63,819 nucleotides of DNA from assembly GCA_035403225.1 (NCBI GenBank), contig DAONET010000013.1:1-63819 (forward strand). Reading direction: 5' to 3'. Under the pieces are notes generated by a model. That model searched no databases. It was not told the origin of the DNA and worked only from the letters and a program-made list of their open reading frames with translations. Of the stretch, positions 23,751-33,385 are shown one piece after another. Each line of letters starts with the position of its first letter. The first letter of the stretch is position 1. The translations under genes were made by a program, and so were the position numbers. Source of the stretch: DAIRDK01 sp035403225. Lineage in GTDB: Bacteria; Bacteroidota; Bacteroidia; Bacteroidales; FEN-979.

Positions 23751-25550
23751 ATGACCATTATTGAAAAAATCATTGCCGCCCACAGCAATCAACAGATCGT
23801 AAAGCCGGGCGACATCGTCGATGTATCCATCGACACCCGCGCCGCACGTGATTTCGGAGGCGCCAATGTGGTAAAAAACATCGTTGACAACGGCCTCGGA
23901 GTAGATGATCCGTCGAAGACGCTGTTCACCTTTGACTGCAATCCGGGAGGCTCAGACCAGAAATATGCCGCCAACCAGCACTACTGCCGGCAGTTTGCCC
24001 GGGAGAATGACATCCGGGTGTCGGACGTGAATGCCGGTGTGGGAACACACCTCGCCATTGACAGCGGACTGGCCTGGCCGGGGAGCACCTTTGTCTCCAC
24101 CGATTCGCATGCCAACATCATGGGAGCCATTGCCTCTTTCGGGCAAGGCATGGGCGATCAGGATATCGCCGCCGCCTGGGCGAAAGGATATGTTTGGTTC
24201 AAGGTCCCGGCTTCGGTCAGGATCAACCTGAACGGGCAGCGGCCGGCCGATGTCACCGCCAAAGATATCGTGCTGAACCTGCTCTCGGTGTTCGGCGCCA
24301 ACAAGCTGCTGGGATGTTCGGTAGAACTTTACGGCCCTGTCGTGGAACAGTTGACCCTGAGTGAACGGATCACGATCTCGTCGATGGGGACCGAAATGGG
24401 AACCATCATCATCCTCTTCCCAACCACCCCTGCCCTGCTGGCGGAGCTGAAAAAGAACACAGGGAATGACTACCCGGCGATCACTGCCGACCCGGATGCC
24501 GTTTATGAGAGAGTGTTTGACATCGATATCAGTAAATTTGTTCCGATGGTTGCCCGTCCGGGTCATCCTCACGACGGAGCTCCGGTAACAGAGGTCAAAG
24601 GGACGAAGATCGATTCCGGGTTCATCGGCAGCTGCACCAATGGCCGGATGGACGACCTGCGGGCTGCCGCCGCCATCCTGAAAGGACGGAAGGTGGCTCC
24701 CGGCGTGGTCCTGAAAATCGTCCCCGCGACGGATATGATCTGGAATCAGGCGTTATCCGAAGGCATTATTGCCATCTTCAAGCAGGCGGGCGCCATGGTC
24801 TCCAACGCCGGTTGTGCAGGGTGCGCTGCCGGACAAGTCGGGCAGAACGGCCCGAACGAAGTGACCATCAGCACCGGCAACCGTAACTTCGAAGGCAAGC
24901 AGGGCAAAGGATTTGTATACCTTGCCTCCCCTGCCGTCGTAGCTGCCTCGGCCGTGGCCGGTTTCATCACCACCCCCGACCAACTGCCGGAAAAACCTGC
25001 TGCCTTTGAGAAGACCGACGCCGTGAAGTCTTCGGCACAGCCAAAGACAAAGACGGACAAGCCGACGCGCGTGGAAGGCCGCGTATGGATCATCGAGAAA
25101 GACGATATCGACACCGATATGATCTTCCATAACCGCTACCTCACCATCACCGACATCAAAGAGATGGGTCAGTACACCTTTGATAACCTCAAAGGACATG
25201 AAGACTTCGCGAAGAAAGCGCAACGCGGCGACATCGTCATCACCCGTAAAAACTTCGGCGCCGGGAGCTCGCGGCAACAAGCCGTTGACTGCTTCCTTTC
25301 CCTCGGTATCTCCTGTATCCTGGCCGAGTCGTACGGAGCCATCTACGAACGCAATGCCATCAATGCCGCCATGCCGATCCTCACTTACGATCCGGCCATG
25401 CTGGAAGAAGCCGGCATTAAAGACGGAGACCGCATCTCTGTTGACTTTGAGACCGGAGAGGTCATCAACCTGAATAATCAGCAAAAGACCCGTGTCAACA
25501 AGTTTTATGATGCACAGGCCTTGATATACCGGAACGGCGGGTTATTGTAA
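23751..25550 (+). CDS. Aconitase-superfamily hydratase, fused LeuC-LeuD type
   Basis: The 599-residue protein joins a large-subunit domain (1 to about 415) and a small swivel domain (about 440-599). Iron-sulfur and active-site motifs: STDSHANIMGA, DSGFIGSCTNGRMDDL, SNAGCAGCAAGQVG in the first part, and DDIDTDMIFHNRYL and FGAGSSRQQAVD in the second. It is much shorter than AcnA/AcnB and resembles LeuCD. Together with the adjacent dehydrogenase it probably acts as aconitase (citrate to isocitrate), while isopropylmalate isomerase is the alternative. Residues 416-440 form a Lys/Thr/Pro linker. Confidence 0.85.
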   Translation: MTIIEKIIAAHSNQQIVKPGDIVDVSIDTRAARDFGGANVVKNIVDNGLGVDDPSKTLFTFDCNPGGSDQKYAANQHYCRQFARENDIRVSDVNAGVGTHLAIDSGLAWPGSTFVSTDSHANIMGAIASFGQGMGDQDIAAAWAKGYVWFKVPASVRINLNGQRPADVTAKDIVLNLLSVFGANKLLGCSVELYGPVVEQLTLSERITISSMGTEMGTIIILFPTTPALLAELKKNTGNDYPAITADPDAVYERVFDIDISKFVPMVARPGHPHDGAPVTEVKGTKIDSGFIGSCTNGRMDDLRAAAAILKGRKVAPGVVLKIVPATDMIWNQALSEGIIAIFKQAGAMVSNAGCAGCAAGQVGQNGPNEVTISTGNRNFEGKQGKGFVYLASPAVVAASAVAGFITTPDQLPEKPAAFEKTDAVKSSAQPKTKTDKPTRVEGRVWIIEKDDIDTDMIFHNRYLTITDIKEMGQYTFDNLKGHEDFAKKAQRGDIVITRKNFGAGSSRQQAVDCFLSLGISCILAESYGAIYERNAINAAMPILTYDPAMLEEAGIKDGDRISVDFETGEVINLNNQQKTRVNKFYDAQALIYRNGGLL

Positions 25551-25554
25551 AAAA

Positions 25555-26424
25555 TCAGGAACGTTTATGTTTCCATCTCCTGTGCGACCACAACCAGTAT
25601 TGTGGTTCGCACAGGATTTGGTCTTCCAGCGCTTTCATGTACATTCTGGTGATCTCGCCCGGACTCGTTTCCCGGGGTTCTGTCACCAGAGGTAACAACG
25701 TCGCTTCGTAATACCCTCTTTTCACCTTGCGGATCTGTGCAAAGAAGACCGGCATATTGGATCGAATTGCATGTTTTTCCGGACCGTGTAGTGTAGCCGT
25801 ATCCTGATTCAGAAACTTCACCCAGACCGAGCGGGCCAGGTTTGACGGGCTTTGATCCGCCACCATCAGGAACATACCGGGAATGTCTTTATACGAATCG
25901 AACGAGTGCGAAGTATGTTGGATGGAAATCAACTGGGTACCGCTCTTCGCCCTCGTCTTCTCAATATATTTGTCAATAAGCTTATTCGACAGTGGTTTGT
26001 AAAAAGCAACCGGCTGGTGTTTCACTTGCATTCCCACGGCGACGCTACCCCATTCCCAGTTGTTATAATGTCCAAGCACGGTGATCACACCCCGTTTCTT
26101 TTCAAAAAACGGATCAAGGATCTCGGGGTTGGTCATGCGATATCGTTTCAACACCTCTTTATCACTCATCGAGAACGCTTTCACGGCTTCCACCAGCAGA
26201 TCGCAGAAATGCCGGTAAAAGGCTTTCGCGATGGTCCTGATCTCTTCCGGGGAACGATCGGGGAACGATCGTTGGAGGTTGGAGAACACTACACTTTTCC
26301 TGTATCTGTATACATAGAAAAAGAAATAGTAGAGGAAATTCGAAAAGAGATACAGTAGCCAGAAAGGAGTGAATGAAAAGAGAAAGATGAATATCAGGAA
26401 AAGAATATATAATAGCCGGTTCAT
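25555..26424 (-). CDS. Lipid A biosynthesis acyltransferase (LpxL/HtrB family)
   Basis: The 289-residue protein has a strongly hydrophobic N-terminus (residues 1-36), which anchors it to the inner membrane. The catalytic H-x4-E motif is His119-Glu124 in GHYNNWEWG. Other family features: VADQSPS and the C-terminal PQYWLWSHRRWK. Such enzymes add a secondary acyl chain to lipid A precursors. The gene is downstream of the PLP enzyme on the same strand, 18 bases away, and its end nearly meets the convergent aconitase gene. Confidence 0.9.
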   Translation of the reverse strand: MNRLLYILFLIFIFLFSFTPFWLLYLFSNFLYYFFFYVYRYRKSVVFSNLQRSFPDRSPEEIRTIAKAFYRHFCDLLVEAVKAFSMSDKEVLKRYRMTNPEILDPFFEKKRGVITVLGHYNNWEWGSVAVGMQVKHQPVAFYKPLSNKLIDKYIEKTRAKSGTQLISIQHTSHSFDSYKDIPGMFLMVADQSPSNLARSVWVKFLNQDTATLHGPEKHAIRSNMPVFFAQIRKVKRGYYEATLLPLVTEPRETSPGEITRMYMKALEDQILCEPQYWLWSHRRWKHKRS

Positions 26425-26442
26425 GGAAGCAAGTTAAACAAT

Positions 26443-27597
26443 TTACAGTACGCGCAGGCCATTTTCCAGGTCAGCTTTTAATAATTCGGGGTCTTCGAGA
26501 CCGACATAGATCCTGACAAGGTTCCAGGGAACACCATCATGGTGATCGGAGGCAGCGTGAGCGACGGAAGGAAAAACCAGCGATTCGTATCCGCCCCAGG
26601 AAACGGCGAGCAGGAACATCTTCAAGGTCTCGCAGAACCGTTCAATGTCTTCCGGCTTCTCCGCTTTCAGGATCACGGAAAACAAGCCGGTGGCGTATTT
26701 CATCTGCCGGCAGGCCAGTTCGTATTGTTCGAACGAAGGCAGGAAAGGGTGAAGCACTTGCTCCACTTTCGGGTGGTTCTCCAGGAAACGGGCCAGGGAC
26801 AGAGCGCTCCGGCTGCTGCGTTCCACCCGGATCTCCAGCGTCCGCAACCCGCGAAGCATCAACCAGGCATCGTGCGGTGAAGCAATCCCGCCGAGGGTCA
26901 TGAGTTCGGTAGCAAAGATCTTCCGGATCATCTCCTGATTCCCGCAGATGGCGCCGGCTACCACATCGCTATGACCGGAGATGTACTTGGTGGCGGAATG
27001 GATGACCAGATCGATGCCCATGTCGGCCGGGTTCTGCGCCAACGGCGTGGAATAACTGTTATCGCAAACCGTCACGATGCCCTTTTCCCGCGCCAGAGAA
27101 GCCACAGCACGGAGATCCTGAAGCTCAAAGGTCATGGTGTTGGGCGACTCAAGATAGATCAACCGGGTCTCCGACCGGATAGCGGCCCGGAAATGATCGA
27201 GGCTGCGACCGTCGATAAAGGTGGTGGTTATGCCGAAACGGGCCAGCAGGTCATGAAAGAGCGTGTGCGTCCAGCTGTAAGGCTTCGCGATACAGATGGC
27301 GTGATCACCTTGTTTCAGGTTGGCCATCACCGCGGTAGAAATGGCAGCACAACCGCTGCCGGTGATCAGGGCATCGTCGGTATGCTCCAGCGCAGCCAGC
27401 TTCTTTCGTAAGATGGCTACGGTCGGATTGGCGCCACGTGAATAGACGGGCAGGCTATACTCATCCTGCAAGGCATCGCGCATCGCGGATACCGTGCTAA
27501 AACAGAAGTTGCTGGTTTGAATGACAGGCGGAGCTACAGCGCCGAAATATCGTTCATGCTCTTCGCCAAGGTGATTTAGTATTTCTGACAGGTTCAT
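26443..27597 (-). CDS. Cys/Met metabolism PLP enzyme (cystathionine beta/gamma-lyase-like)
   Basis: This is the second fold-I Cys/Met enzyme in the window, at 384 residues. Motifs: YSRGANPTVAIL, ITGSGCAAISTAV, YLESPNTMTFELQD, VCDNSYSTPLAQNP, and the PLP lysine in HSATKYISGHSDVVAG. It is closest by eye to cystathionine gamma-synthase/lyase and methionine gamma-lyase, but the exact reaction cannot be fixed. It is distant from the copy at 10859 and has no palindromic operator. A TACTTTTG box at 27625-27618 precedes it. Confidence 0.8.
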   Translation of the reverse strand: MNLSEILNHLGEEHERYFGAVAPPVIQTSNFCFSTVSAMRDALQDEYSLPVYSRGANPTVAILRKKLAALEHTDDALITGSGCAAISTAVMANLKQGDHAICIAKPYSWTHTLFHDLLARFGITTTFIDGRSLDHFRAAIRSETRLIYLESPNTMTFELQDLRAVASLAREKGIVTVCDNSYSTPLAQNPADMGIDLVIHSATKYISGHSDVVAGAICGNQEMIRKIFATELMTLGGIASPHDAWLMLRGLRTLEIRVERSSRSALSLARFLENHPKVEQVLHPFLPSFEQYELACRQMKYATGLFSVILKAEKPEDIERFCETLKMFLLAVSWGGYESLVFPSVAHAASDHHDGVPWNLVRIYVGLEDPELLKADLENGLRVL

Positions 27598-27617
27598 TTC
27601 ATCTCGTAATCATCAGT

Positions 27618-27625
27618 CAAAAGTA
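27618..27625 (-). promoter_or_regulatory. Minus-7 box for the PLP enzyme/acyltransferase pair
   Basis: TACTTTTG on the minus strand, about 20 bases before the start at 27597. It diverges from the lplA promoter. Confidence 0.45.
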
Positions 27626-27645
27626 TTAAAAAAATGAAAAAGCAG

Positions 27646-27653
27646 TACCTTTG
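27646..27653 (+). promoter_or_regulatory. Minus-7 box for lplA
   Basis: TACCTTTG matches TAnnTTTG, 17 bases before the ATG at 27671. Confidence 0.5.
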
Positions 27654-27670
27654 CGGAAAATGGAAGGAAA

Positions 27671-28654
27671 ATGCTGATTATCCGAAGAAACAATACCGAA
27701 CCTCATTTTAACCTGGCCGCTGAAGAATATTTTCTGAAAGAATTTTCCGATGATATTTTCATGCTTTGGAGAAACAGTCCTGCCATCATTGTAGGGAAAC
27801 ACCAAAACACCCTCGCCGAAATCAATCTCGATTTCGTCAAGGACCATAATATTCAAGTCGTACGCCGGATCACAGGCGGTGGCAGCGTTTTTCATGACCT
27901 CGGAAACATCAATTTTACCTTTATCAGTAATCAGCACGAAGGTCATGACGCCAACTTCCGCCGGTTCACACAACCCATCCTCGATGTACTGCAAAAACTG
28001 GGCATCCCGGCTCAATTTGAAGGACGTAATGACCTGACTATCAATGGTTTAAAGTTTTCCGGAAATGCGCAGTATATCTGGAAAGACCGGATCCTTCATC
28101 ACGGTACGCTTTTGTTTTCTGCTAAAATGGATCATGTCAGCAGCGCGTTAAAAGTAGATCCGGCCAAATTCACCGGCAAAGCCGTTAAGTCAGTCAGAAG
28201 CCGGGTTACCAACATCAGCGATCACCTGAAAGAGCCGATGGATGTAGAAGAGTTTGCACGGCTGGTGGAATTGCACATACACGAGACCTACCCCGATGCG
28301 CCTTTCTATGAACTGGGTGAAGATGATCTGCGTCGCATCAACGAGTTGGTTGACACTAAATATGGCACCTGGGAGTGGAACTTCGGGATATCGCCGGAGT
28401 ACAACCTCCGGAAAGTGGTCAGGACGAAACACGGCGGGACGATTGATTTCACCATGAACGTCACCGACGGCATCATTCAGTCCATCCGTATCTTTGGCGA
28501 TTATTTTTCGGACAAGGATACCGGCGTGATCGAGCAAGCGTTGACGGGGACTCCCCATCAGGAGCAGGATGTCCGAAAAGCCCTGGAGCCCTATGCCATT
28601 GGGGAATATTTCAAGAGGATTGAAACCGAAGAGTTCATAAACGGACTTTTTTAA
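27671..28654 (+). CDS. lplA: Lipoate-protein ligase A
   Basis: The 327-residue length fits full-length LplA with a C-terminal accessory domain. Motifs: RRNNTEPHFNLAAEEYFL, VGKHQNTLAEIN, the lipoate-binding RRITGGGSVFHDLGNINFT, and GRNDLTINGLKFSGNAQ followed by HHGTLLFSAKMD. The enzyme activates free lipoate with ATP and attaches it to lipoyl domains of 2-oxoacid dehydrogenases or the glycine cleavage H protein. It is followed three bases later by the lipoprotein hydrolase, so the two may be co-transcribed. Confidence 0.95.
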   Translation: MLIIRRNNTEPHFNLAAEEYFLKEFSDDIFMLWRNSPAIIVGKHQNTLAEINLDFVKDHNIQVVRRITGGGSVFHDLGNINFTFISNQHEGHDANFRRFTQPILDVLQKLGIPAQFEGRNDLTINGLKFSGNAQYIWKDRILHHGTLLFSAKMDHVSSALKVDPAKFTGKAVKSVRSRVTNISDHLKEPMDVEEFARLVELHIHETYPDAPFYELGEDDLRRINELVDTKYGTWEWNFGISPEYNLRKVVRTKHGGTIDFTMNVTDGIIQSIRIFGDYFSDKDTGVIEQALTGTPHQEQDVRKALEPYAIGEYFKRIETEEFINGLF

Positions 28655-28657
28655 CCC

Positions 28658-29713
28658 ATGAATAACATCCTGAATTGCTGTCTTCTTTCGCTGTTGTTTC
28701 TCTGCGGATCGTGCTCGGGCCGAAGCCATTCTGACGGAGAGGCGCAAGATCTGCCCACCGGAAAGGTGATGGCAGCGGTGAAATGTCCGGCCGATCCCGG
28801 ACTCTCCTACGCCGTGTATCTGCCTTCTTCCTACAAGGATGAAGAGAAGATACCTGTTTACATAGCATTTGATTCCGACGGCAAAGGTTCCTATCCCGTG
28901 ACGTTGTATTCTTCGCTGGCCGAGAAGTACCGGTTCATCCTGATGGGGTCGAACGATTCACGTAACGGGCGGTCGATGGAAGAGTTGAACCGTATCGCCA
29001 CCGGCATGGTGCAGGAAGCCAAAACCCGTTTCGGAGCCGATTCCACTCATCTATACCTGGCAGGGTTTTCCGGAGGCGCCCGTGTGGCCTGTCTCATCGG
29101 GATGTATATGCAACGCGTCACCGGCATCATCGGCTGTGGCGCCGGGTTATCGTCGGCAGGGCAACCGCCGGTATATCAGTTTAGGTATGTCGCGATGGCC
29201 GGGGAAGCAGATCCCAACCTGTCGGAGTTGATCCTCCAGGATGAAGCGCTTATGGGGGCTGGATGGGACCACACCTTGATGGTGATCCCCGGCGGACACC
29301 AATGGCCACCTGTTGAAGAAATGGAGAAAGCGATCCTCCGTCTGCGCGGAGAGTTCCCTCCCCTGCCTGCCCCGCCGATTCCGCTGAAGGATTACTATGA
29401 AATCGACAAAGAGACCTCTCTTCAACAGGAGATCCTCCGTCATTTTGATGCCGGCGATACGACATGGATGAAAAAAGAGATCGCGAGCCTGCGGTACCGG
29501 GAGCAACACGGCGCCCGGAAGGCCGACAGCCTGATGGCGAAACGGCTGACGGCTTTCCTCGGGTTGGTTTCCTGGTCAAAAACGACCAACGAACTTCAGC
29601 AAAACCAGCTTGACCGGGCCTTTCTTTCGCTCACCATCTATCGCATGATCGAGCCGGAGAACCCCGCTGTTGACTCACTGTTTAAGGTTTACCAACAGAA
29701 ACGAAATCCCTGA
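28658..29713 (+). CDS. Lipoprotein with alpha/beta-hydrolase fold, function unknown
   Basis: The signal peptide ends in a lipobox with Cys19 (LFLCGSC). The hydrolase core shows the nucleophile elbow GFSGG with Ser138 and a candidate catalytic His in PGGHQWPPVEE. It resembles esterase/polyhydroxybutyrate-depolymerase-type hydrolases. The C-terminal 120 residues are helical and unrecognised. As a lipoprotein it should sit in the periplasm or outer membrane. The stop is one base before the ATG of the next gene, so the pair is an operon, but no functional link is evident. Confidence 0.7.
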   Translation: MNNILNCCLLSLLFLCGSCSGRSHSDGEAQDLPTGKVMAAVKCPADPGLSYAVYLPSSYKDEEKIPVYIAFDSDGKGSYPVTLYSSLAEKYRFILMGSNDSRNGRSMEELNRIATGMVQEAKTRFGADSTHLYLAGFSGGARVACLIGMYMQRVTGIIGCGAGLSSAGQPPVYQFRYVAMAGEADPNLSELILQDEALMGAGWDHTLMVIPGGHQWPPVEEMEKAILRLRGEFPPLPAPPIPLKDYYEIDKETSLQQEILRHFDAGDTTWMKKEIASLRYREQHGARKADSLMAKRLTAFLGLVSWSKTTNELQQNQLDRAFLSLTIYRMIEPENPAVDSLFKVYQQKRNP

Positions 29714-29714
29714 C

Positions 29715-32642
29715 ATGAAAGAAACGACACTTTCGGTGAAAGCGGATGAGCTCCGGAAGAAGCTGAAGGGTGATCTGTACCTCGACAACGCCCACCGTAT
29801 CATCTATGCCACCGATGCTTCGGCTTACCGTGAGATCCCTTTCGGGGTAGCGCGGCCGAAGGACAGCCATGATCTGAAAGAGCTGATCGCTTTTGCCCGT
29901 GAGACAGACATTCCCCTGATCCCCCGGGCAGCCGGCACTTCCCTGGCGGGACAAGTCGTTGGCAAGGGTCTGGTGGTAGATGTATCCAAGTATATGACCC
30001 GGATCCTCGAGATCAACCGGGAAGAGCATTGGGTGAGGGTGGAGCCGGGCGTGAACCTTGACGAGCTGAACCGTTTCGCGGCCCCCTACGGACTTTTTTT
30101 CGGGCCGGAGACCTCTACTTCCAGCCGTTGCATGATCGGCGGCATGGTGGGTAACAACTCGTGCGGAGCCCATTCCATCCTGTATGGCAGCACCCGCGAT
30201 CATGTCATCTCCGTCAAATGTATCCTGAGCGACGGTTCCGAAGCAGCATTCGGGGAGCTGACGCCCGGGGCATTCCGGGAGAAGATGCAACTATCCACCC
30301 TGGAAGGCGCCATCTACCGGCAGATCCACGACATCCTCTCCGACGCTCAACACCGGGAAGAGATCCGGCGGGAGTTTCCCGATCCGGCCCTGCATCGCCG
30401 GAACACCGGCTATGCCATCGACCTGCTGGCCGCCACCCAACCGTTTGGCGATCCGGCGCCGTTCAATTTCTGCAAGCTGCTTGCCGGTTCGGAAGGGACC
30501 CTGGCTTTCCTCACGGAGATCAAGCTGAATCTCGTGCCCCTGCCACCGAAAGAAAAAGCGTTGGTGTGCGTCCATTGCCGGAGTGTGGATGAAGCCTTGC
30601 GGGCCAACCTCATCGCCCTGGAATTCGGACCGGGCTCGGTAGAGCTGATGGACAAAGCCGTGATGGACTGCACCCGGGATAACATCACGCAGCGTAAGAA
30701 CCGTTTCTTCGTGGAAGGCGACCCCGGAGCCATCCTCATCGTGGAGTTTGCCGCCGGCACCCGCGAAGAGATCCTGCAGAAGACCTCGCAGATGGAAGCA
30801 GCCATGCGCGCCAAAGGCTTGGGATATCATTTTCCCGTGGTGTTCCCTCCTGAATTAAAAAGAGTATGGGATCTCCGGAAAGCCGGACTGGGCGTGCTTT
30901 CTAATTACCCGGGCGACCGGAAGCCCGTCCCTGTCACGGAAGATACCGCGGTGAGTCCCGAAGCGCTTCCCGAATATATTGCGGAGTTTACCACCATCCT
31001 CGACAAACTCGGTCTCGCTTGTGTGTATTATGCCCATTGCGGCTCGGGAGAGCTTCATCTTCGTCCGGTGCTGAACCTGAAAGATCCTGCCGACGTAGAG
31101 CTTTTCCATACCATCGCCCTCGAATCAGCCCGGCTGGTGAAGAAATACAGAGGGTCGCTCTCCGGTGAACACGGCGACGGCCGTCTGAGAGGCGAGTTCA
31201 TCCCGCTGATGATCGGGGAAAAGAACTACGCGTTGCTGCAACAGGTCAAAGACACCTGGGATCCGCAGCATCTGTTGAACCCGGGCAAGATCACCGGCAC
31301 GCCGGCGATGAACACACAACTGAGATACTCAGCAGCACCGAAGAGACGGGAGATCCCGACGGTGTTCGACTTCTCTGCCACCCAAGGCATCCTGCGCGCC
31401 GCCGAGAAATGCAATGGCTCGGCCGACTGCCGCAACAGCGTGCTCACCGGCAAATGGATGTGTCCGTCGTACATGGCCACCAAAGACGAAAATGCCACCA
31501 CGAGAGCCAGGGCCAATGTCCTGCGGGAGTTCCTTACCCGGTCGGATAAAGAGAACCCGTTTGATCATACCGAGATCTATGAGGTGATGGACCTTTGTCT
31601 CTCCTGCAAGGCCTGTAAAGCCGAATGTCCGTCGAACGTGGATATGGCCAGGCTCAAAGCAGAATTCCTGCAACATTATTATGAATCCAGGCCGGTGACG
31701 GTGCGTACGTGGTTGTTTGCCAACATTACCACCCTGAACCGGTTGGGCAGCATCGCTCCTGCCATCTACAACTTCTTCCAGCAAAACCGGTTCATCTCAG
31801 GTCTGGTGAAGCGGTTCCTCGGAGTGGCTGTAAAAAGATCGTTGCCCAGGCTCTCTTCCGCCTCCCTGCGCGACCGCTACGTCAACCTGAAACAGGACGA
31901 AAGCCTGCCCCGGACAGTGTACCTCTTCGCAGACGAGTTCACCAACTTCAACGACCCCGAAACCGGCATCAACGCCATCCGGTTGTTGAACCGGCTGGGA
32001 TTCCGGGTCATCATCCCCGACCATGATGAGAGCGGAAGAGCCGCTATCTCCAAAGGTCTGATCAGGCAGGCCCAAAAGCGGGCCAACTTCAACGTCGCCC
32101 GTCTGAAAGACCTCATCACCTCCGACACTCCGCTGATCGGGATCGAGCCCTCGGCCATTCTCACCTTCCGCGATGAATACCCCGACCTGGTGGATCATGA
32201 ATGGAAGGATGCCGCCCAAAAGTTGGCGGAAAGCGTCTTCCTGTACGACGAATTTCTGGTCAGACAAATGGAAGCCGGCGTCATCACCAAAGATCAGTTC
32301 ACCCGGGACGACCGGCATATCCTGTTGCACGGACACTGTCACCAGAAGGCGCTGGCTTCGGTAGAGATGACGAAGAAGATGCTCTCGTTTCCGGAACATT
32401 ACACGGTGGAAGAGATCCCATCGGGCTGTTGCGGCATGGCCGGGTCCTTCGGTTATGAAGCCGAACATTACGATGTTTCCATGAAGATCGGAGAGTTGGT
32501 TCTTTTCCCCGCCATCCGCCAGGCCGGCGACGACGTGATCATCGCTGCCCCCGGGACCTCCTGCAGAAGTCAGATCAATGACGGCACGGGCCGGGTCGCA
32601 CGCCATCCCCTGGATATCCTGTACGACGCATTAGTCCGATAA
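29715..32642 (+). CDS. Fused FAD-linked dehydrogenase and iron-sulfur CCG protein (GlcD-GlpC-type)
   Basis: The start at 29715 (MKETTLSVKADEL) directly follows the upstream stop. The 975-residue protein has an N-terminal FAD-binding PCMH domain (PRAAGTSLAGQ, GPETSTSSRCMIGGMVGNNSCG), an FAD-oxidase C-domain ending near GKITGTP (about 540), and an iron-sulfur module (C..DC....WMCPSY and DLCLSCKACKAECP). A CCG region ends with GHCHQKA and GCCGMAGSFG. Such fusions oxidise D-lactate, glycolate or D-2-hydroxyglutarate and pass electrons to quinone or other carriers. The exact substrate is not shown by the sequence. Confidence 0.88.
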   Translation: MKETTLSVKADELRKKLKGDLYLDNAHRIIYATDASAYREIPFGVARPKDSHDLKELIAFARETDIPLIPRAAGTSLAGQVVGKGLVVDVSKYMTRILEINREEHWVRVEPGVNLDELNRFAAPYGLFFGPETSTSSRCMIGGMVGNNSCGAHSILYGSTRDHVISVKCILSDGSEAAFGELTPGAFREKMQLSTLEGAIYRQIHDILSDAQHREEIRREFPDPALHRRNTGYAIDLLAATQPFGDPAPFNFCKLLAGSEGTLAFLTEIKLNLVPLPPKEKALVCVHCRSVDEALRANLIALEFGPGSVELMDKAVMDCTRDNITQRKNRFFVEGDPGAILIVEFAAGTREEILQKTSQMEAAMRAKGLGYHFPVVFPPELKRVWDLRKAGLGVLSNYPGDRKPVPVTEDTAVSPEALPEYIAEFTTILDKLGLACVYYAHCGSGELHLRPVLNLKDPADVELFHTIALESARLVKKYRGSLSGEHGDGRLRGEFIPLMIGEKNYALLQQVKDTWDPQHLLNPGKITGTPAMNTQLRYSAAPKRREIPTVFDFSATQGILRAAEKCNGSADCRNSVLTGKWMCPSYMATKDENATTRARANVLREFLTRSDKENPFDHTEIYEVMDLCLSCKACKAECPSNVDMARLKAEFLQHYYESRPVTVRTWLFANITTLNRLGSIAPAIYNFFQQNRFISGLVKRFLGVAVKRSLPRLSSASLRDRYVNLKQDESLPRTVYLFADEFTNFNDPETGINAIRLLNRLGFRVIIPDHDESGRAAISKGLIRQAQKRANFNVARLKDLITSDTPLIGIEPSAILTFRDEYPDLVDHEWKDAAQKLAESVFLYDEFLVRQMEAGVITKDQFTRDDRHILLHGHCHQKALASVEMTKKMLSFPEHYTVEEIPSGCCGMAGSFGYEAEHYDVSMKIGELVLFPAIRQAGDDVIIAAPGTSCRSQINDGTGRVARHPLDILYDALVR

Positions 32643-32668
32643 CGACATCTCTCATTCAATCTAATCCC

Positions 32669-33376
32669 ATGGAAAACATCATCAGCAACGTCCGGGCAGC
32701 ATTGATCGGGCAAAGTGACGAAAAGACCAAAACAGGTAGTCAGCATTTCTTCAAAGAAACGATCACATGCCACGGCGTAAAGACGAAAGCCGTTCAACAG
32801 ATCAGCAAAGAGATGTTCAGCCGGGTCCGTACGAAAACCAAGCAAGAGATTTTCGCCCTGTGCGATCGGTTATGGGAATCGGGATACCTGGAAGAATCGT
32901 TTATCGCCTGTAACTGGGCCTATGCTCTCCGGAAACAATTCGAGCCATCAGACTTCCCTACTTTTGAAAGATGGATTTTCAACCATGTCAACAACTGGGC
33001 CTCCTGTGATACCCTGTGTAATCATACGGTCGGTGATTTCATCGTGATGTATCCCGAATACCTGAACAACTTAAAAGATTTTGCCAGGTCGGAAAACAGA
33101 TGGATGCGCCGGGCCTCGGCCGTTTCACTGATCGTCCCGGCTAAAAAGGGGAAATTTCTGAAAGAGGTCATGGAGATCGCCGACATCCTGTTATTGGATG
33201 AAGATGACATGGTGCAGAAAGGATATGGCTGGATGCTCAAAGTCGCCAGTCAGGCGCATCAGAAAGAAATCTTTTCATACGTCGTAAGAAACAAGGCGGC
33301 CATGCCCCGTACGGCTTTACGGTACGCTATTGAGAAGATGCCGGCGGAGATGAAAAAAGCGGCCATGGTCAAATGA
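32669..33376 (+). CDS. DNA alkylation repair protein, AlkD-like HEAT-repeat glycosylase
   Basis: The 235-residue all-helical protein matches the AlkD/AlkC group. The key segment NNWASCDTLC contains Trp110 and Asp114, equivalent to residues that contact the damaged nucleotide and catalyse base release in AlkD. A second Trp (NRWMRRAS) fits the same cleft. It probably excises alkylated purines. It lies 26 bases after the dehydrogenase and before a hairpin that faces the opposite gene. Confidence 0.85.
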   Translation: MENIISNVRAALIGQSDEKTKTGSQHFFKETITCHGVKTKAVQQISKEMFSRVRTKTKQEIFALCDRLWESGYLEESFIACNWAYALRKQFEPSDFPTFERWIFNHVNNWASCDTLCNHTVGDFIVMYPEYLNNLKDFARSENRWMRRASAVSLIVPAKKGKFLKEVMEIADILLLDEDDMVQKGYGWMLKVASQAHQKEIFSYVVRNKAAMPRTALRYAIEKMPAEMKKAAMVK

Positions 33377-33385
33377 TTTCTGTAT

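Noticed and set aside
22176..23792. Long minus-strand open frame of 538 residues opposite the IDH and HD genes
   Set aside because: It runs antisense to two well-recognised genes, has no family motif, and its length follows from the codon bias of the coding strand.
21978..25550. Leucine biosynthesis operon (leuB-leuCD)
   Set aside because: The dehydrogenase has NTEG rather than the NTGG of isopropylmalate dehydrogenase and no leuA is adjacent; kept only as an alternative.
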